This document shows positions 50,550 to 59,001 of a stretch of 64,000 nt of DNA, in pieces. Both the position numbers and the translations under genes were made by a program. The notes beneath the pieces were generated by a model. It was not told where the DNA came from and did no database searches. It saw only the letters and a program-made list of their open reading frames with translations. Positions within the stretch are counted from its first letter, which is position 1. The number at the start of each line of letters is the position of its first letter. Source of the DNA: Deltaproteobacteria bacterium (lineage in GTDB: Bacteria > Myxococcota_A > Polyangia > Polyangiales > Polyangiaceae); assembly GCA_003235365.1 (NCBI GenBank), contig QJWJ01000431.1, forward strand, positions 1 to 64,000, given 5' to 3'.

Positions 50550-51842
50550 TCACAGGTGCCGCTTGGCGATTTCCGTCCAAGTGCCGCTCGGTTCGAGCTG
50601 GATGTAGTTGCTCCAGTAGGGGCGAGCGGTTTGCGCTTGGCCGATCTGCTCGTAGGCCATCGCCAAGTTGAAGTACGCATCGGCGAACTTCGGATCGGCT
50701 TCGATGGCTCCCAAGAACAGCGGGATGGCGTCTTCGGCTTTGCCGCGCTCCAACATCACGTAGCCGAGGTTGTACTGCGCCTCGGGTTGTTTCTGGTCGA
50801 TCTCCAGGGCTTGGCGATACAGCTTTTCCGCGCCGTCCACGTCTTGGCGACGGAAGGCGATGTTACCCAGGTTCGTGTAAGCGATGGTGAGCCACGGGTC
50901 GAGTTCCACGGCGCGCCGATACAGCGTTTCGGCTTCGTCGAGCGTGTTCGGATCTTCGTCGAGCTCGCTGGCGCGCAGGTACAACTCGTAGGCCGTGCGC
51001 GCGCGATCGCGACCCGCGGTGGGGCGCAGGACCCGCACCACGTCGTTGCGCAACTCACGCACGTGAAAGTCGAGCATCATCTGGCCGCTGAGCGGTTCGA
51101 AGTCGCCGTCTTGGGTGCGCACCACGATGCTGCGCCCGTCGGAGACGATGCGCAACTCCGCCAAGGGGCGCGCCACTTTGGGCAGGCTCTTCTTGAGCGC
51201 CAGCATGGCGCGGCTGACGTCGCGCAGGCGCACTCGGCTGTCGAGCAAACTCTGCGCGGCGCGCAGCTGAATCAAGTCGGCAAAGGTGTACGCCCTTCGC
51301 CCCTTGCGTTTACCTGACGGCGACACGATGCCGGAACGGTCCAACGTGCGCAGCCGCGCCGGCGAGACCCCGAGCAGGCGGGCGATCTCGCTCTGCGTGA
51401 ACAAGTCGGTGATCGGCTCGCGGTTGGCGTGCTCTTCGCCAGCGGCCTGCTTTTGTGCCGTCTGTTCCGACGCGACGCGGCCACCGCCCGGTCCAAACAC
51501 CACGTGGATGACCTTGTCTCGTTTGTTACGGTCGCGCTTGTCGCGGCCCAGTTTGTCGCGGCCGTCTCGTGGTGTTTTTCCTCGCGAGGCGCGCGGTGGC
51601 TGACCCTTGCCGCGTTGGTGATTGCTCGCACGCACCGCGCGACTGCGAGGGCGCTCGGGCGCTCGGGCGCTGCTGTCATCGCGGCTGCTGGTACGGTCGC
51701 TGGTTGCCGAATCACCGACGTGTTCACCTTTAGCATTGGGTGACGTGGCGCCTCGAGGGGTATGGCGCTGTCGAGGGGTACCGTCGTTCGCGTCGCGCTC
51801 GCGCTTCGATGGGCGCCGGTTCGTGGGTCGTCGGAAGGTCAT
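50550..51842 (-). CDS. MerR-type HTH protein fused to TPR repeats
   Basis: 430 aa. The first 115 residues are very basic and low complexity (Arg, Lys, Asp, Ser; RDKLGRDKRDRNKRDK), probably disordered. A MerR-like winged helix follows at about 142-215 (LFTQSEIARLLGVSPARLRTLDRSG, then KGRRAYTFADLIQLRAAQSL). The C-terminal third holds at least four TPR units (AETLYRRAVELDPWLTIAYTNLG). No ligand-binding Cys cluster as in metal MerRs. Likely a DNA-binding scaffold; targets unknown. The ATG at 51842 lacks a clear ribosome site, so the disordered N-terminus may be shorter. Confidence 0.82.
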   Translation of the reverse strand: MTFRRPTNRRPSKRERDANDGTPRQRHTPRGATSPNAKGEHVGDSATSDRTSSRDDSSARAPERPRSRAVRASNHQRGKGQPPRASRGKTPRDGRDKLGRDKRDRNKRDKVIHVVFGPGGGRVASEQTAQKQAAGEEHANREPITDLFTQSEIARLLGVSPARLRTLDRSGIVSPSGKRKGRRAYTFADLIQLRAAQSLLDSRVRLRDVSRAMLALKKSLPKVARPLAELRIVSDGRSIVVRTQDGDFEPLSGQMMLDFHVRELRNDVVRVLRPTAGRDRARTAYELYLRASELDEDPNTLDEAETLYRRAVELDPWLTIAYTNLGNIAFRRQDVDGAEKLYRQALEIDQKQPEAQYNLGYVMLERGKAEDAIPLFLGAIEADPKFADAYFNLAMAYEQIGQAQTARPYWSNYIQLEPSGTWTEIAKRHL

Positions 51843-51977
51843 GCGGGAGCTTGGATCAATTTGCCGGGCATCAAGTTGAAGTCAATAGTGTTGGCCGATG
51901 TGCGTGCAGAGGGTGCGGCGGGTCCCTTCGATCGTGGTGCACAAGGTGTGGGCAACGTGTGGGATGGCCCAACTGCA

Positions 51978-52433
51978 TCAACCAGTTGAGCGCGACTCGA
52001 GTGACTGCTCGAGTTGATTGGCCTCGACATCGACGTCGATCTTCAGTCCGAGATCGATCATCGAGAAGTTCAGTTCCGCTCGCAGTTGACCCAGCGGTGC
52101 GCCGGCACGCACCTGCGCTTCGCGCCACGCGATGCGCACGGCGCGCACACGGGCGTGTGGGTCGCACGCCAGAAGGCGCAGCGTCGCACCGCGATGGCCG
52201 TCGGGGATGTGCCCACCGCGTGAGACGAGGGGCAAAACGATACTCGTCGTGCCGTAGTAGACGGCGCGACTGCCCTCCTGGCGCGCGGCGCCCTCGCTCA
52301 TGACGTCGGCTTGTTCGAACATCTCGCGAACGCGGTAGTCGCTACTGTGCCAAAGCTCGACGTGCCGGCGCACGACCAGTGGCGCAAACGACGTCTTGCG
52401 CAGACCAGGGCGGCGCGGCGATGAACGATCCAC
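51978..52433 (-). CDS. conserved-looking hypothetical protein
   Basis: 151 aa with the provisional GTG start at 52433. The frame continues upstream to 52580, but that part lacks protein-like composition. The core has regular hydrophobic patterning (AVYYGTTSIVLPLVSRGG; ATLRLLACDPHARVRAVRIAWREA; ELNFSMIDLGLKIDVDVEA), which suggests an alpha/beta fold. No family recognised. It lies upstream of the MerR-TPR gene on the same strand, 135 bp away, and diverges from the gene at 52611. Confidence 0.55.
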   Translation of the reverse strand: MDRSSPRRPGLRKTSFAPLVVRRHVELWHSSDYRVREMFEQADVMSEGAARQEGSRAVYYGTTSIVLPLVSRGGHIPDGHRGATLRLLACDPHARVRAVRIAWREAQVRAGAPLGQLRAELNFSMIDLGLKIDVDVEANQLEQSLESRSTG

Positions 52434-52596
52434 TGTCCGGCATTGTAGGTGGAAGGCGCGCGCCCGACTAACTTCTTGGAGACAAATTTGCCCCGCTGCC
52501 AAGCAGCCTGGAACACTCCTCTCCTGCCGATGCCCGGCTGTTACCGGCTTGCGCAGAGGTCTTCCACACCTTTTCAACAACGCCTGTCAACACACC

Positions 52597-52604
52597 GGAA
52601 GGAG
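52597..52604 (+). promoter_or_regulatory. strong ribosome binding site
   Basis: GGAAGGAG six bases before GTG 52611, close to a full Shine-Dalgarno match. It fixes the start of the small gene that follows. Confidence 0.7.
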
Positions 52605-52610
52605 AGTGCC

Positions 52611-52931
52611 GTGGCCTACAAGGGAAAAGAGCGACGACGCCATCGCATGTTCGTGACCCGCAACACCGAGTACCACTTCCGCGACGATGTTTGCGTCGCC
52701 GTTCGGGACATCACCAAGGGCTCTTGGCAGCTCTACCACCAGGCGCTCGATCGTCCGCTCAGCGGCGCGATACGCTTCCGCGCTTCGGGCGATGCGTACC
52801 CGACCCTCGAAGAGCCACGAGTTGGCGATGCGTTGTTCTTTGGCGCCAAGGGGCCAGACGTCATCACCAGTGCCGTCTCGGCGATCGCGCGGCCACCGAA
52901 GGATCTCGTCGACAGTTACCCGGATTTCTGA
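52611..52931 (+). CDS. small hypothetical protein
   Basis: 106 aa, with GTG start and a strong ribosome site. The N-terminus is basic (MAYKGKERRRHRMFVTRN), then YHFRDDVCVAVRDITKGSW, and the C-terminal half looks strand-rich (GDALFFGAKGPDVITSAVSAI). No signal peptide or membrane segment. It may be a small nucleic-acid-binding or signalling protein, but no family is recognised. The strong ribosome site suggests high expression. Confidence 0.65.
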   Translation: MAYKGKERRRHRMFVTRNTEYHFRDDVCVAVRDITKGSWQLYHQALDRPLSGAIRFRASGDAYPTLEEPRVGDALFFGAKGPDVITSAVSAIARPPKDLVDSYPDF

Positions 52932-53162
52932 AGCGACGGTTCGTCCGCCTCGCCGCGTCGTGTTGAGCTTGCCAAGCTTCGGCCGGGTGTTCGGGCTTGG
53001 TCGCCGGTTGACAGGCTGCGTCGTTCCGTTCCGACCCGCACGATCGTGCGCTGCGTCATCGATGATCCCTCTCAGCCTTCGAGCGCCCCTAGGTGTTCGA
53101 CCAGCCGTCGCAAATTGGGATTGTGTTCGCTCTGCGGGCCGAGCTAACAGACTGACTTAACG

Positions 53163-55010
53163 GTGTTCTCCATCATCATCAGCGAGAAGGGCGGGGCAGA
53201 ACGTCGGCAAAGTTTCGATCAGTTCGAAGTCACCGTGGGCCGCGTGCAGGGCAACGACCTGGTACTGCCCAAGGGTAACGTCAGCAAACGTCACTGCCGC
53301 CTCGAGCTCGTCGATGGTGCGTTCCAGGTGACTGATCAGAACAGCACCAACGGCACCTACCTCAACCGTCGGCGTATCCTGCAAACCACCACCGTACGCC
53401 AGGGCGACCGCATCTACGTCGGCGACTTCGTGCTACGCATCGAACCCGGCGCCGCAGAGGAAGACCTGGCCGGGGCAGGGCCCGGGTCGTTGCCGATCGG
53501 CGCGGGGCCGTCCGTGGTCGCCCCGCCGCCGTTTCCCAGCTCGCCTCCGCCGCCAACGGCCGGGGTTCCGAGCAGCCCGCTGCAGCCGCAGCCGTTGTCG
53601 CCGCCCGCCACCGACGGCTTCGCGCAGCCCGTCGCCGCTGCCTCCAGCGGGCTCGGGGCAGTCGGTGTCACGACGGACGAACGCCCCTCGGAAATCAGCT
53701 CACGACGCGACGGCACCTGGGCCGAGCCGTCCGAACCGGACGCCGAGACCACCGACGAAGCGCTGGTCAGTGCGGTTGGCGCGGTCGTCGACCGCGTGGT
53801 GTCCAAGACCAGCCCGGCGGAGCTCAACTCGCCACTGGCTCAACGGCGTGTCGAGACGTTGGTCGATGCGGCGCTGCGCGAGCTCGGAGCTCAGCCCGGC
53901 ATAGAAGCCGACGACGTGCGACCTGCCGCATTGGCGGAGCTGCTCGCCCTGGGACCTCTCAGCGAGCTGCTCGAAGATCCGAGCGTTGCGGAAATCGCCG
54001 CCTCGGGCGCGGGCTATCTGACGGTCGTGCGCGGGTCCAACCGCCAGCTCAGCCCGCAGATGCCGTTCTGTGGTACGGGGTCACTCGATCGGGCGGTGGA
54101 GCGATTGTGTGTGCGCGACGGGGTGGCGCTCAGCCCCGCCGAACGCAGCGTGCGCCGGGAGTTACCCAGTTTCGGCTTTTCGTTGGAGTACGTTCGGGGC
54201 GAGTTTTCTCCCCACGGGTCACTGCTTCACCTGACGCGTCGTGAACGTGTGGCGGCTACGTTCGAGGATTTGGTGCGCGCCGGCACGGTGTCGCGCACGA
54301 TCGCGACGTTCCTGCAGCAGTGCGTCGCCGGGTCGGCGAATCTGCTGGTCGTAGGTCAGGCCCGCTCCGGCGCGGCCGAAGTGCTCTCCGCGCTGTGTCA
54401 CTGCGCCGGTGGGCGCGTGCTGGCGTTGTGCCAGGACCGCGAGTTGGCCACGAGCGACGGCCGGGTGCTGTGCTTGAACGACTCGCGCGGTCAAGACTTC
54501 GAGGCGACGTTTTCGCGCGTAGCCAAGATGCCCGGGCATCGCTTGGTCGTCGACGGCTTGGTTCAGGGCGGACGCGCTCTGGCGACGCTGCGCGTGGTGT
54601 CCGAGGGGGCGACGGGGGTCGTCGCGCGGCTACGCGCCCGCTCGATCGAGCGAGGCCTGGCGCAGTTGTGCGCCCAAATGGCGGTGGCCCACCATGGGCT
54701 GAGCGTGACGACCGTCGCCGATGCGTTGATTTCCACGTTCGATCTCGCGCTCGAAGTGGCCCGTTTGCCCGACGGTCGCACTCGGGTCGTGCGCGTGGCC
54801 GAACTGGGGCGTGGTGACACGTTGCCGGTCGTCGGCCACGACATTTTCGGGTTCAACGTCGAGCGCATTGCCACGGGCGGCGCGGTCGAAGGCAGCTTCA
54901 ATCCGACCGGGCGCCGCCCGCACTTTGCGAACGAGCTGCGCACCCGCGGAGCGCGGCTCGACACCGGCATGTTCGCCCGCGCCGCGCGCGCGCCGTACCC
55001 GGCCAGCTGA
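53163..55010 (+). CDS. FHA-domain protein with degenerate CpaF/TadA-type secretion ATPase domain
   Basis: 615 aa, GTG start. FHA domain at about 1-95 (VGRVQGNDLVLPKG, VSKRHCRLEL, NSTNGTYLNRR). A Pro/Gly-rich linker follows (about 98-180). Then a domain with the layout of CpaF/TadA ATPases: helical N-domain (LSELLEDPSVAEIAASG) and RecA-like core. The Walker A position reads GQARSGAA (398-405) with no Lys. The region expected to read VGEVRGGEA reads VDGLVQGGRA, and the later HAN-type motif is also lost. It is therefore probably inactive and may act as a phosphothreonine-binding adaptor. No pilus or Flp genes are adjacent. Confidence 0.82.
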   Translation: MFSIIISEKGGAERRQSFDQFEVTVGRVQGNDLVLPKGNVSKRHCRLELVDGAFQVTDQNSTNGTYLNRRRILQTTTVRQGDRIYVGDFVLRIEPGAAEEDLAGAGPGSLPIGAGPSVVAPPPFPSSPPPPTAGVPSSPLQPQPLSPPATDGFAQPVAAASSGLGAVGVTTDERPSEISSRRDGTWAEPSEPDAETTDEALVSAVGAVVDRVVSKTSPAELNSPLAQRRVETLVDAALRELGAQPGIEADDVRPAALAELLALGPLSELLEDPSVAEIAASGAGYLTVVRGSNRQLSPQMPFCGTGSLDRAVERLCVRDGVALSPAERSVRRELPSFGFSLEYVRGEFSPHGSLLHLTRRERVAATFEDLVRAGTVSRTIATFLQQCVAGSANLLVVGQARSGAAEVLSALCHCAGGRVLALCQDRELATSDGRVLCLNDSRGQDFEATFSRVAKMPGHRLVVDGLVQGGRALATLRVVSEGATGVVARLRARSIERGLAQLCAQMAVAHHGLSVTTVADALISTFDLALEVARLPDGRTRVVRVAELGRGDTLPVVGHDIFGFNVERIATGGAVEGSFNPTGRRPHFANELRTRGARLDTGMFARAARAPYPAS

Positions 55011-55070
55011 GCTCGCGGCAGCCCACGCGCCGCCGTGCGCGTGGGCGAGAGTGTGATCCGGGGACCCGTG

Positions 55071-55583
55071 TCAGACGCCGGCTTCGCTGACGCTCCGCGC
55101 GACCTTCTTGCCGATCATGCGTCGCTTGAGCGCGTTGAACTTGTCGATCATCAGCACGCCGTCGAGGTGATCGTTTTCGTGTTGGATGGCCACGGCCAGC
55201 AGACCGTCTGCTTCGAGCTGGAACGCGTTGCCCTCGGCGTCTTGGGCGCGCACCACCACGGTCTTGGCTCGCTTGACCTCTTCGCTCACGCCCGGAAACG
55301 ACAGGCAGCCTTCGCGCCAGCTCTGATTGCCGTCCTTGGAGACGATCTCCGGGTTGACGAACACCTTGAGATCGCTCGGTTCGTCTTCGTCGGCGACGTC
55401 GATCACGAACACGCGCTTGTCCACACCGATTTGGTTCGCGGCCAGCCCACAACCCGGCGCGTCGTACATGGTCTCGGCCATGTCGGCGACGAGCACTTTC
55501 AGCTCTTCGTCGAAGGTGTCGACGGGCTTTGCCGGCTCGCGCAGGCGCGGATCGGGGTAGGTGAGGATCGGGCGAATTGCCAT
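55071..55583 (-). CDS. def: peptide deformylase
   Basis: 170-aa metalloenzyme that removes the N-formyl group from nascent proteins. All three motifs are present: GCGLAANQIG (44-53), EGCLSFP with Cys93 as metal ligand, and QHENDH with His135 and His139. Start ATG 55583; the frame is open further upstream, but that stretch overlaps the end of ribD. Type I-like length. Same strand as ribD. Confidence 0.95.
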   Translation of the reverse strand: MAIRPILTYPDPRLREPAKPVDTFDEELKVLVADMAETMYDAPGCGLAANQIGVDKRVFVIDVADEDEPSDLKVFVNPEIVSKDGNQSWREGCLSFPGVSEEVKRAKTVVVRAQDAEGNAFQLEADGLLAVAIQHENDHLDGVLMIDKFNALKRRMIGKKVARSVSEAGV

Positions 55584-55726
55584 CCGGTTACCATAACACC
55601 CGGCACCTACACCAGCAACGCCCCCAAACCGAACTGCGATCGGGGGTGGGGAAAGCCGGCCTACGGCGGGAGGTGCCTGCCGGCGTTCGCTGCCTGCCGT
55701 CGCTGCAGCCGCGCGCGCTGGTCGCT

Positions 55727-56848
55727 TCAGCGCTCTGCGGCGGCTTTCTTCTTCGGGTACAGCACGGGGCCGTGCAGGTAGGCGTCCGTGCCGCACAGTT
55801 CCCAAGTCGGTGGCGCGATGCGCGGGGCATCGCTCAAGCCGTCAGGTCCCGCCCAATCGACGGCTGCGGGGCGGCCGCGCGGACCGAGCAATACCGGCGC
55901 GATGAACAGGTGCGCCTCGTTCGGCAAGCGCGCGGCGAACAACGAGCCCGTCAGTTCCGCGCCGCCCTCGCACAACACACTGACCACTTCGCGGGCGGCC
56001 AAGGCGCGCAACACGGCGGTGACGTCACAACGGCCTTGGGGAGTGCTGGCCACGCGGATCACCGAGACGCCGAGTTTGACCAACGCCTCTTCGGCCGCCT
56101 CGCTCGCTTCGTTGGTGGTCAGCACGCACGTGGAGACCTCTTTGGCCGTGGCGACCAGGTGACTGTCGAGGGGAATACGCAGTTTGCTGTCGACGACGCA
56201 GCGAATCGGGTTCGCACCCTCGACGTCGCGCACCGTCAATTGCGGGTCGTCGCTCAGCACGGTGCTGATGCCGACCAGCACCGCATCGTGCTGAGCGCGC
56301 AGGGCGTGAACGCGGGTGCGCGCCGACTCGCAGGTGATCCACTGGGAGATCCCGCTGCGCGACGCGGTTCGGCCATCGAGCGAGACTCCGAGCTTGATCG
56401 ACAAGTACGCGATCTTCTCGGTGATGTAGCGCGCCCAGGGCGCGATGAGCTCTTTGGCGGCCTGCTCTTCGACGCCGATGTCGACTTCGATACCCGCCGC
56501 GCGCAAGCGTTCCACGCCGCCACCCTCCACGTCGGGGTTGGGATCGCGGCAGCCGATGACGACGCGCTCGATACCGGCTTCGATGATCGCATCGACACAC
56601 GGCGCGGTGCGGCCATGGTGGTTGCAGGGTTCGAGAGTCACGTACAGCGTGCCGCCGCGGCTTCGCTCACCTGCGGCGCGCAGCGCCTCGGTCTCGGCGT
56701 GACCCTGACCGGCCTCGGCGTGATGCCCTTCGCCGACGATCTGGCCGCCGGCGACGACCAAGGCGCCGACGTGGGGATTGGGCGACGGCTCTCCGAGGGT
56801 TGCGACCTCGAGGGCGCGCTTCATCAACTGGGCGTCGGTTTCCGCCAT
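55727..56848 (-). CDS. ribD: bifunctional riboflavin biosynthesis deaminase/reductase RibD
   Basis: 373 aa. The N-terminal deaminase has the zinc motif H50-A-E52 and PCNHHGRTAPC (Cys75, Cys84). The C-terminal reductase starts near residue 148 (YLSIKLGVSLDGRTA) and runs to the end, with CEGGAELTGSLF near its NADPH site. It carries out the second and third steps of riboflavin synthesis from GTP. No other rib gene lies in the window. nrdR is 12 bp upstream on the same strand, so the two are probably cotranscribed. Confidence 0.94.
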   Translation of the reverse strand: MAETDAQLMKRALEVATLGEPSPNPHVGALVVAGGQIVGEGHHAEAGQGHAETEALRAAGERSRGGTLYVTLEPCNHHGRTAPCVDAIIEAGIERVVIGCRDPNPDVEGGGVERLRAAGIEVDIGVEEQAAKELIAPWARYITEKIAYLSIKLGVSLDGRTASRSGISQWITCESARTRVHALRAQHDAVLVGISTVLSDDPQLTVRDVEGANPIRCVVDSKLRIPLDSHLVATAKEVSTCVLTTNEASEAAEEALVKLGVSVIRVASTPQGRCDVTAVLRALAAREVVSVLCEGGAELTGSLFAARLPNEAHLFIAPVLLGPRGRPAAVDWAGPDGLSDAPRIAPPTWELCGTDAYLHGPVLYPKKKAAAER

Positions 56849-56860
56849 CTCAGCAGAGAT

Positions 56861-57325
56861 TTACCCGTTTGATCGGGTACTAACAAGCTTGCTCATCTCG
56901 ACGATGAACTCGTCGATGTCGCGAAAGGACTTATAGACGCTCGCAAAACGGACATAGGCGACATCGTCGAGCTCTTTGAGGCGGGCCATGACGCGCTCGC
57001 CGAGCAGACGTGAAGAGATTTCACGAAGACCCTCCTCGGCGACCTCGCGTTCGAGTCCGTCGACGTGTCCGTCCAACTCCTCGTCCGAAATGGGGCGCTT
57101 CTTGCAAGCGACGCGCAGGCTTTGGATCAATTTGCTCCGGTCGAACGCTTCGCGTCGGCCGTCGCGTTTCAGAACGGTGGGTAGCGAGTACTCCACCCGC
57201 TCGTAGGTCGTGAAACGACGCTTGCAGCTGTCGCACTCGCGACGACGCCAGGTCACGCGCCCCCCGCCTGCCACACGCGAGTCGACGACGCGGCTGTCTA
57301 CCGCTTTGCAGCTAGGACACTGCAT
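56861..57325 (-). CDS. nrdR: transcriptional repressor NrdR
   Basis: 154 aa from ATG 57325, which has GAGGAT six bases upstream. The zinc ribbon is Cys3-x2-Cys6 ... Cys31-x2-Cys34. An ATP-cone follows (VLKRDGRREAFDRSKLIQSL). The family represses ribonucleotide reductase genes when dATP is bound. Its start lies inside the 3' end of fabF, a 14-bp overlap, so it is translated from the same message. The nrdR-ribD order is widely conserved. Confidence 0.94.
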   Translation of the reverse strand: MQCPSCKAVDSRVVDSRVAGGGRVTWRRRECDSCKRRFTTYERVEYSLPTVLKRDGRREAFDRSKLIQSLRVACKKRPISDEELDGHVDGLEREVAEEGLREISSRLLGERVMARLKELDDVAYVRFASVYKSFRDIDEFIVEMSKLVSTRSNG

Positions 57326-58592
57326 GGTTCGATCCTCGCGCTTGTGGGGCCGAGACGACGAGCGCCACGTTGGTGCCGCCAAATCCGAAGGAGTTGCTCA
57401 TGGCGTGCTGGATCTTGCCTCGTCGCCCGGTGTTCGGGACGTAGTCGAGCCGACATTCGGGGTCGGGCTCTTCGTAGTTGATGGTCGGCGGGACCAGTCC
57501 GTGCTGGACCGCCTGGACACACACGGCGGCTTCCACCACGCCCGAAGCGCCCAACAGATGACCCATCATCGACTTGGTCGAACTGACCCACAGGTGATCC
57601 GGCGCGTCGGGGGAGGCGTGTGAGCCGAACAGCTGCTCGATGGCACGCGACTCCTCGGTGTCCCCCGCGGGCGTGGACGTGCCGTGGGCGTTGATGTAGC
57701 CAATCTGCTCGGCATTGAGCCGCGCGTTGCGCAGAGCCAGGCGCATCGCGCTCTCGGCGAAGCGGTGGCCCGGTGCGGGGCGCGCGACGTGAAAGGCGTC
57801 GCTGGTGGTGCCCCAGCCGGAAATCTCGGCGAGGATGCGCGCGCCGCGCTTTTCGGCGCGGGTCAGGCTCTCGAGCACCAGCACACCGGCGCCTTCACCC
57901 ATCACGAAGCCGTCTCGGCCTCGGTCGAAGGGGCGGCTGGCCTGTTCCGGCGCGGCGTTGCGCCGGCTGAGCGCGAACATGGCATTGAAGCCCGCGATGC
58001 CGGTAGCGGTGATCGCGGCCTCGGCGCCCCCGGCCAGCATCACTTCGGCGCGACCGCTGCGGATCCATTCGTAGGCTTCGCCGATGGCGTGGGCACTCGA
58101 CGCGCAGGCGCTCGTGTGGCAGTAGCTTGGACCGTGCAGGCCGTGTTCGATCGTGACGTGGCCCGCGGCGAGATTGCCGATGATCGACGTCACGAAGTAA
58201 GGGCTGACCTTTCGCGGACCGCGCTCCGCGAGGGTCTTGGCGATGCGCTCCAGGTTCTCGAGCCCACCGATGCCAACCCCCATGAAGCAGCCCGTGCGTT
58301 CGCGCTCTTCGTCGCTCAGATTCGGAGCGGCGTCGTTCATTGCCATGTTACTGGCGGCGATGGCGAAGGAGATGAAGCGCGAAATCTCCTTCAAACGCGT
58401 GCGGGGCATGTACAGCGTCGGGTCGAAGTTGCGAACCTCCGCCGCAAAGCGCGTGGCAAAGCTTTCGTCGGCGTCGAACAAGGTGATTCGTCCGACGCCG
58501 CTCTGGCCAGCCATCAGCGCTTTCAACGTGGGCTCGGTTCCGACGCCACAAGGGGTCACCAAGCCCATACCGGTGACGACTACACGCTCCAT
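57312..58592 (-). CDS. fabF: 3-oxoacyl-ACP synthase II
   Basis: 426 aa from ATG 58592 (a GTG 9 bases earlier could also serve). Cys163 in SACASSAHAIG, His303 in NAHGTSTPAGD, and Lys340/His345 in STKSMMGHLLGASG form the Cys-His-His active site. The C-terminal NSFGFGGTNVALV is typical. It extends acyl-ACP chains by condensing with malonyl-ACP. It lies 50 bp after acpP on the same strand and overlaps nrdR. Confidence 0.95.
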   Translation of the reverse strand: MERVVVTGMGLVTPCGVGTEPTLKALMAGQSGVGRITLFDADESFATRFAAEVRNFDPTLYMPRTRLKEISRFISFAIAASNMAMNDAAPNLSDEERERTGCFMGVGIGGLENLERIAKTLAERGPRKVSPYFVTSIIGNLAAGHVTIEHGLHGPSYCHTSACASSAHAIGEAYEWIRSGRAEVMLAGGAEAAITATGIAGFNAMFALSRRNAAPEQASRPFDRGRDGFVMGEGAGVLVLESLTRAEKRGARILAEISGWGTTSDAFHVARPAPGHRFAESAMRLALRNARLNAEQIGYINAHGTSTPAGDTEESRAIEQLFGSHASPDAPDHLWVSSTKSMMGHLLGASGVVEAAVCVQAVQHGLVPPTINYEEPDPECRLDYVPNTGRRGKIQHAMSNSFGFGGTNVALVVSAPQARGSNHAVS

Positions 58593-58642
58593 GGGCTGCA
58601 CCGCTCTTCAGCAATGCTGACGACCGACGAACGCCGTCGTCT

Positions 58643-58885
58643 TCAGCCGTTCTTGTGCTTCGTGATGTAGTCGACCGCGTCCTGAACGGTGCGGATTTGT
58701 TCCGTGTCCTCGTCCGGGATGTCGATCTCGAACGCCTCTTCGAAAGCCAGGACCAATTCGACGAGGCCTAGCGAGTCCGCTCCGAGGTCATCGATGAACG
58801 ACGATTCTGCTTTGATGTCGTCTTCTTCGACGTCGAGTTGTTCCTTGATGATCCGCTTGACCTCGGACGTGATGTCTTCCGCCAT
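58643..58885 (-). CDS. acpP: acyl carrier protein
   Basis: 80-aa acidic carrier. The 4'-phosphopantetheine site is Ser38 in [22 protein letters not shown] site lies 9 bases before ATG 58885. A small hairpin (58914-58929, 6-bp stem CGCCCG/CGGGCG) lies in the leader between fabG and acpP and may affect expression. Length and sequence are those of fatty-acid ACPs. Confidence 0.96.
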   Translation of the reverse strand: MAEDITSEVKRIIKEQLDVEEDDIKAESSFIDDLGADSLGLVELVLAFEEAFEIDIPDEDTEQIRTVQDAVDYITKHKNG

Positions 58886-58913
58886 TTGTCATTGCCTCCG
58901 CTGTCTCGATGAT

Positions 58914-58929
58914 CGCCCGCTTTCGGGCG
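58914..58929 (-). other. small hairpin in the acpP leader
   Basis: Perfect 6-bp inverted repeat CGCCCG-CTTT-CGGGCG upstream of the acpP ribosome site. It could be an attenuator or mRNA-processing hairpin that lets acpP be expressed above fabG; no T-tract follows on the minus strand. Confidence 0.35.
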
Positions 58930-59001
58930 AAGAAGTTGGTTGGGTTTCATTTTTCGGGCGCGTCACTGCGTCCGCGTGCAACGAATGAGTTGGGTACACT
59001 T

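Noticed and set aside
52434-52580. N-terminal extension of the 151-aa hypothetical protein
   Set aside because: Cys/Arg/Gln-rich shadow-like sequence in the leader of the divergent gene; kept only as an alternative start.
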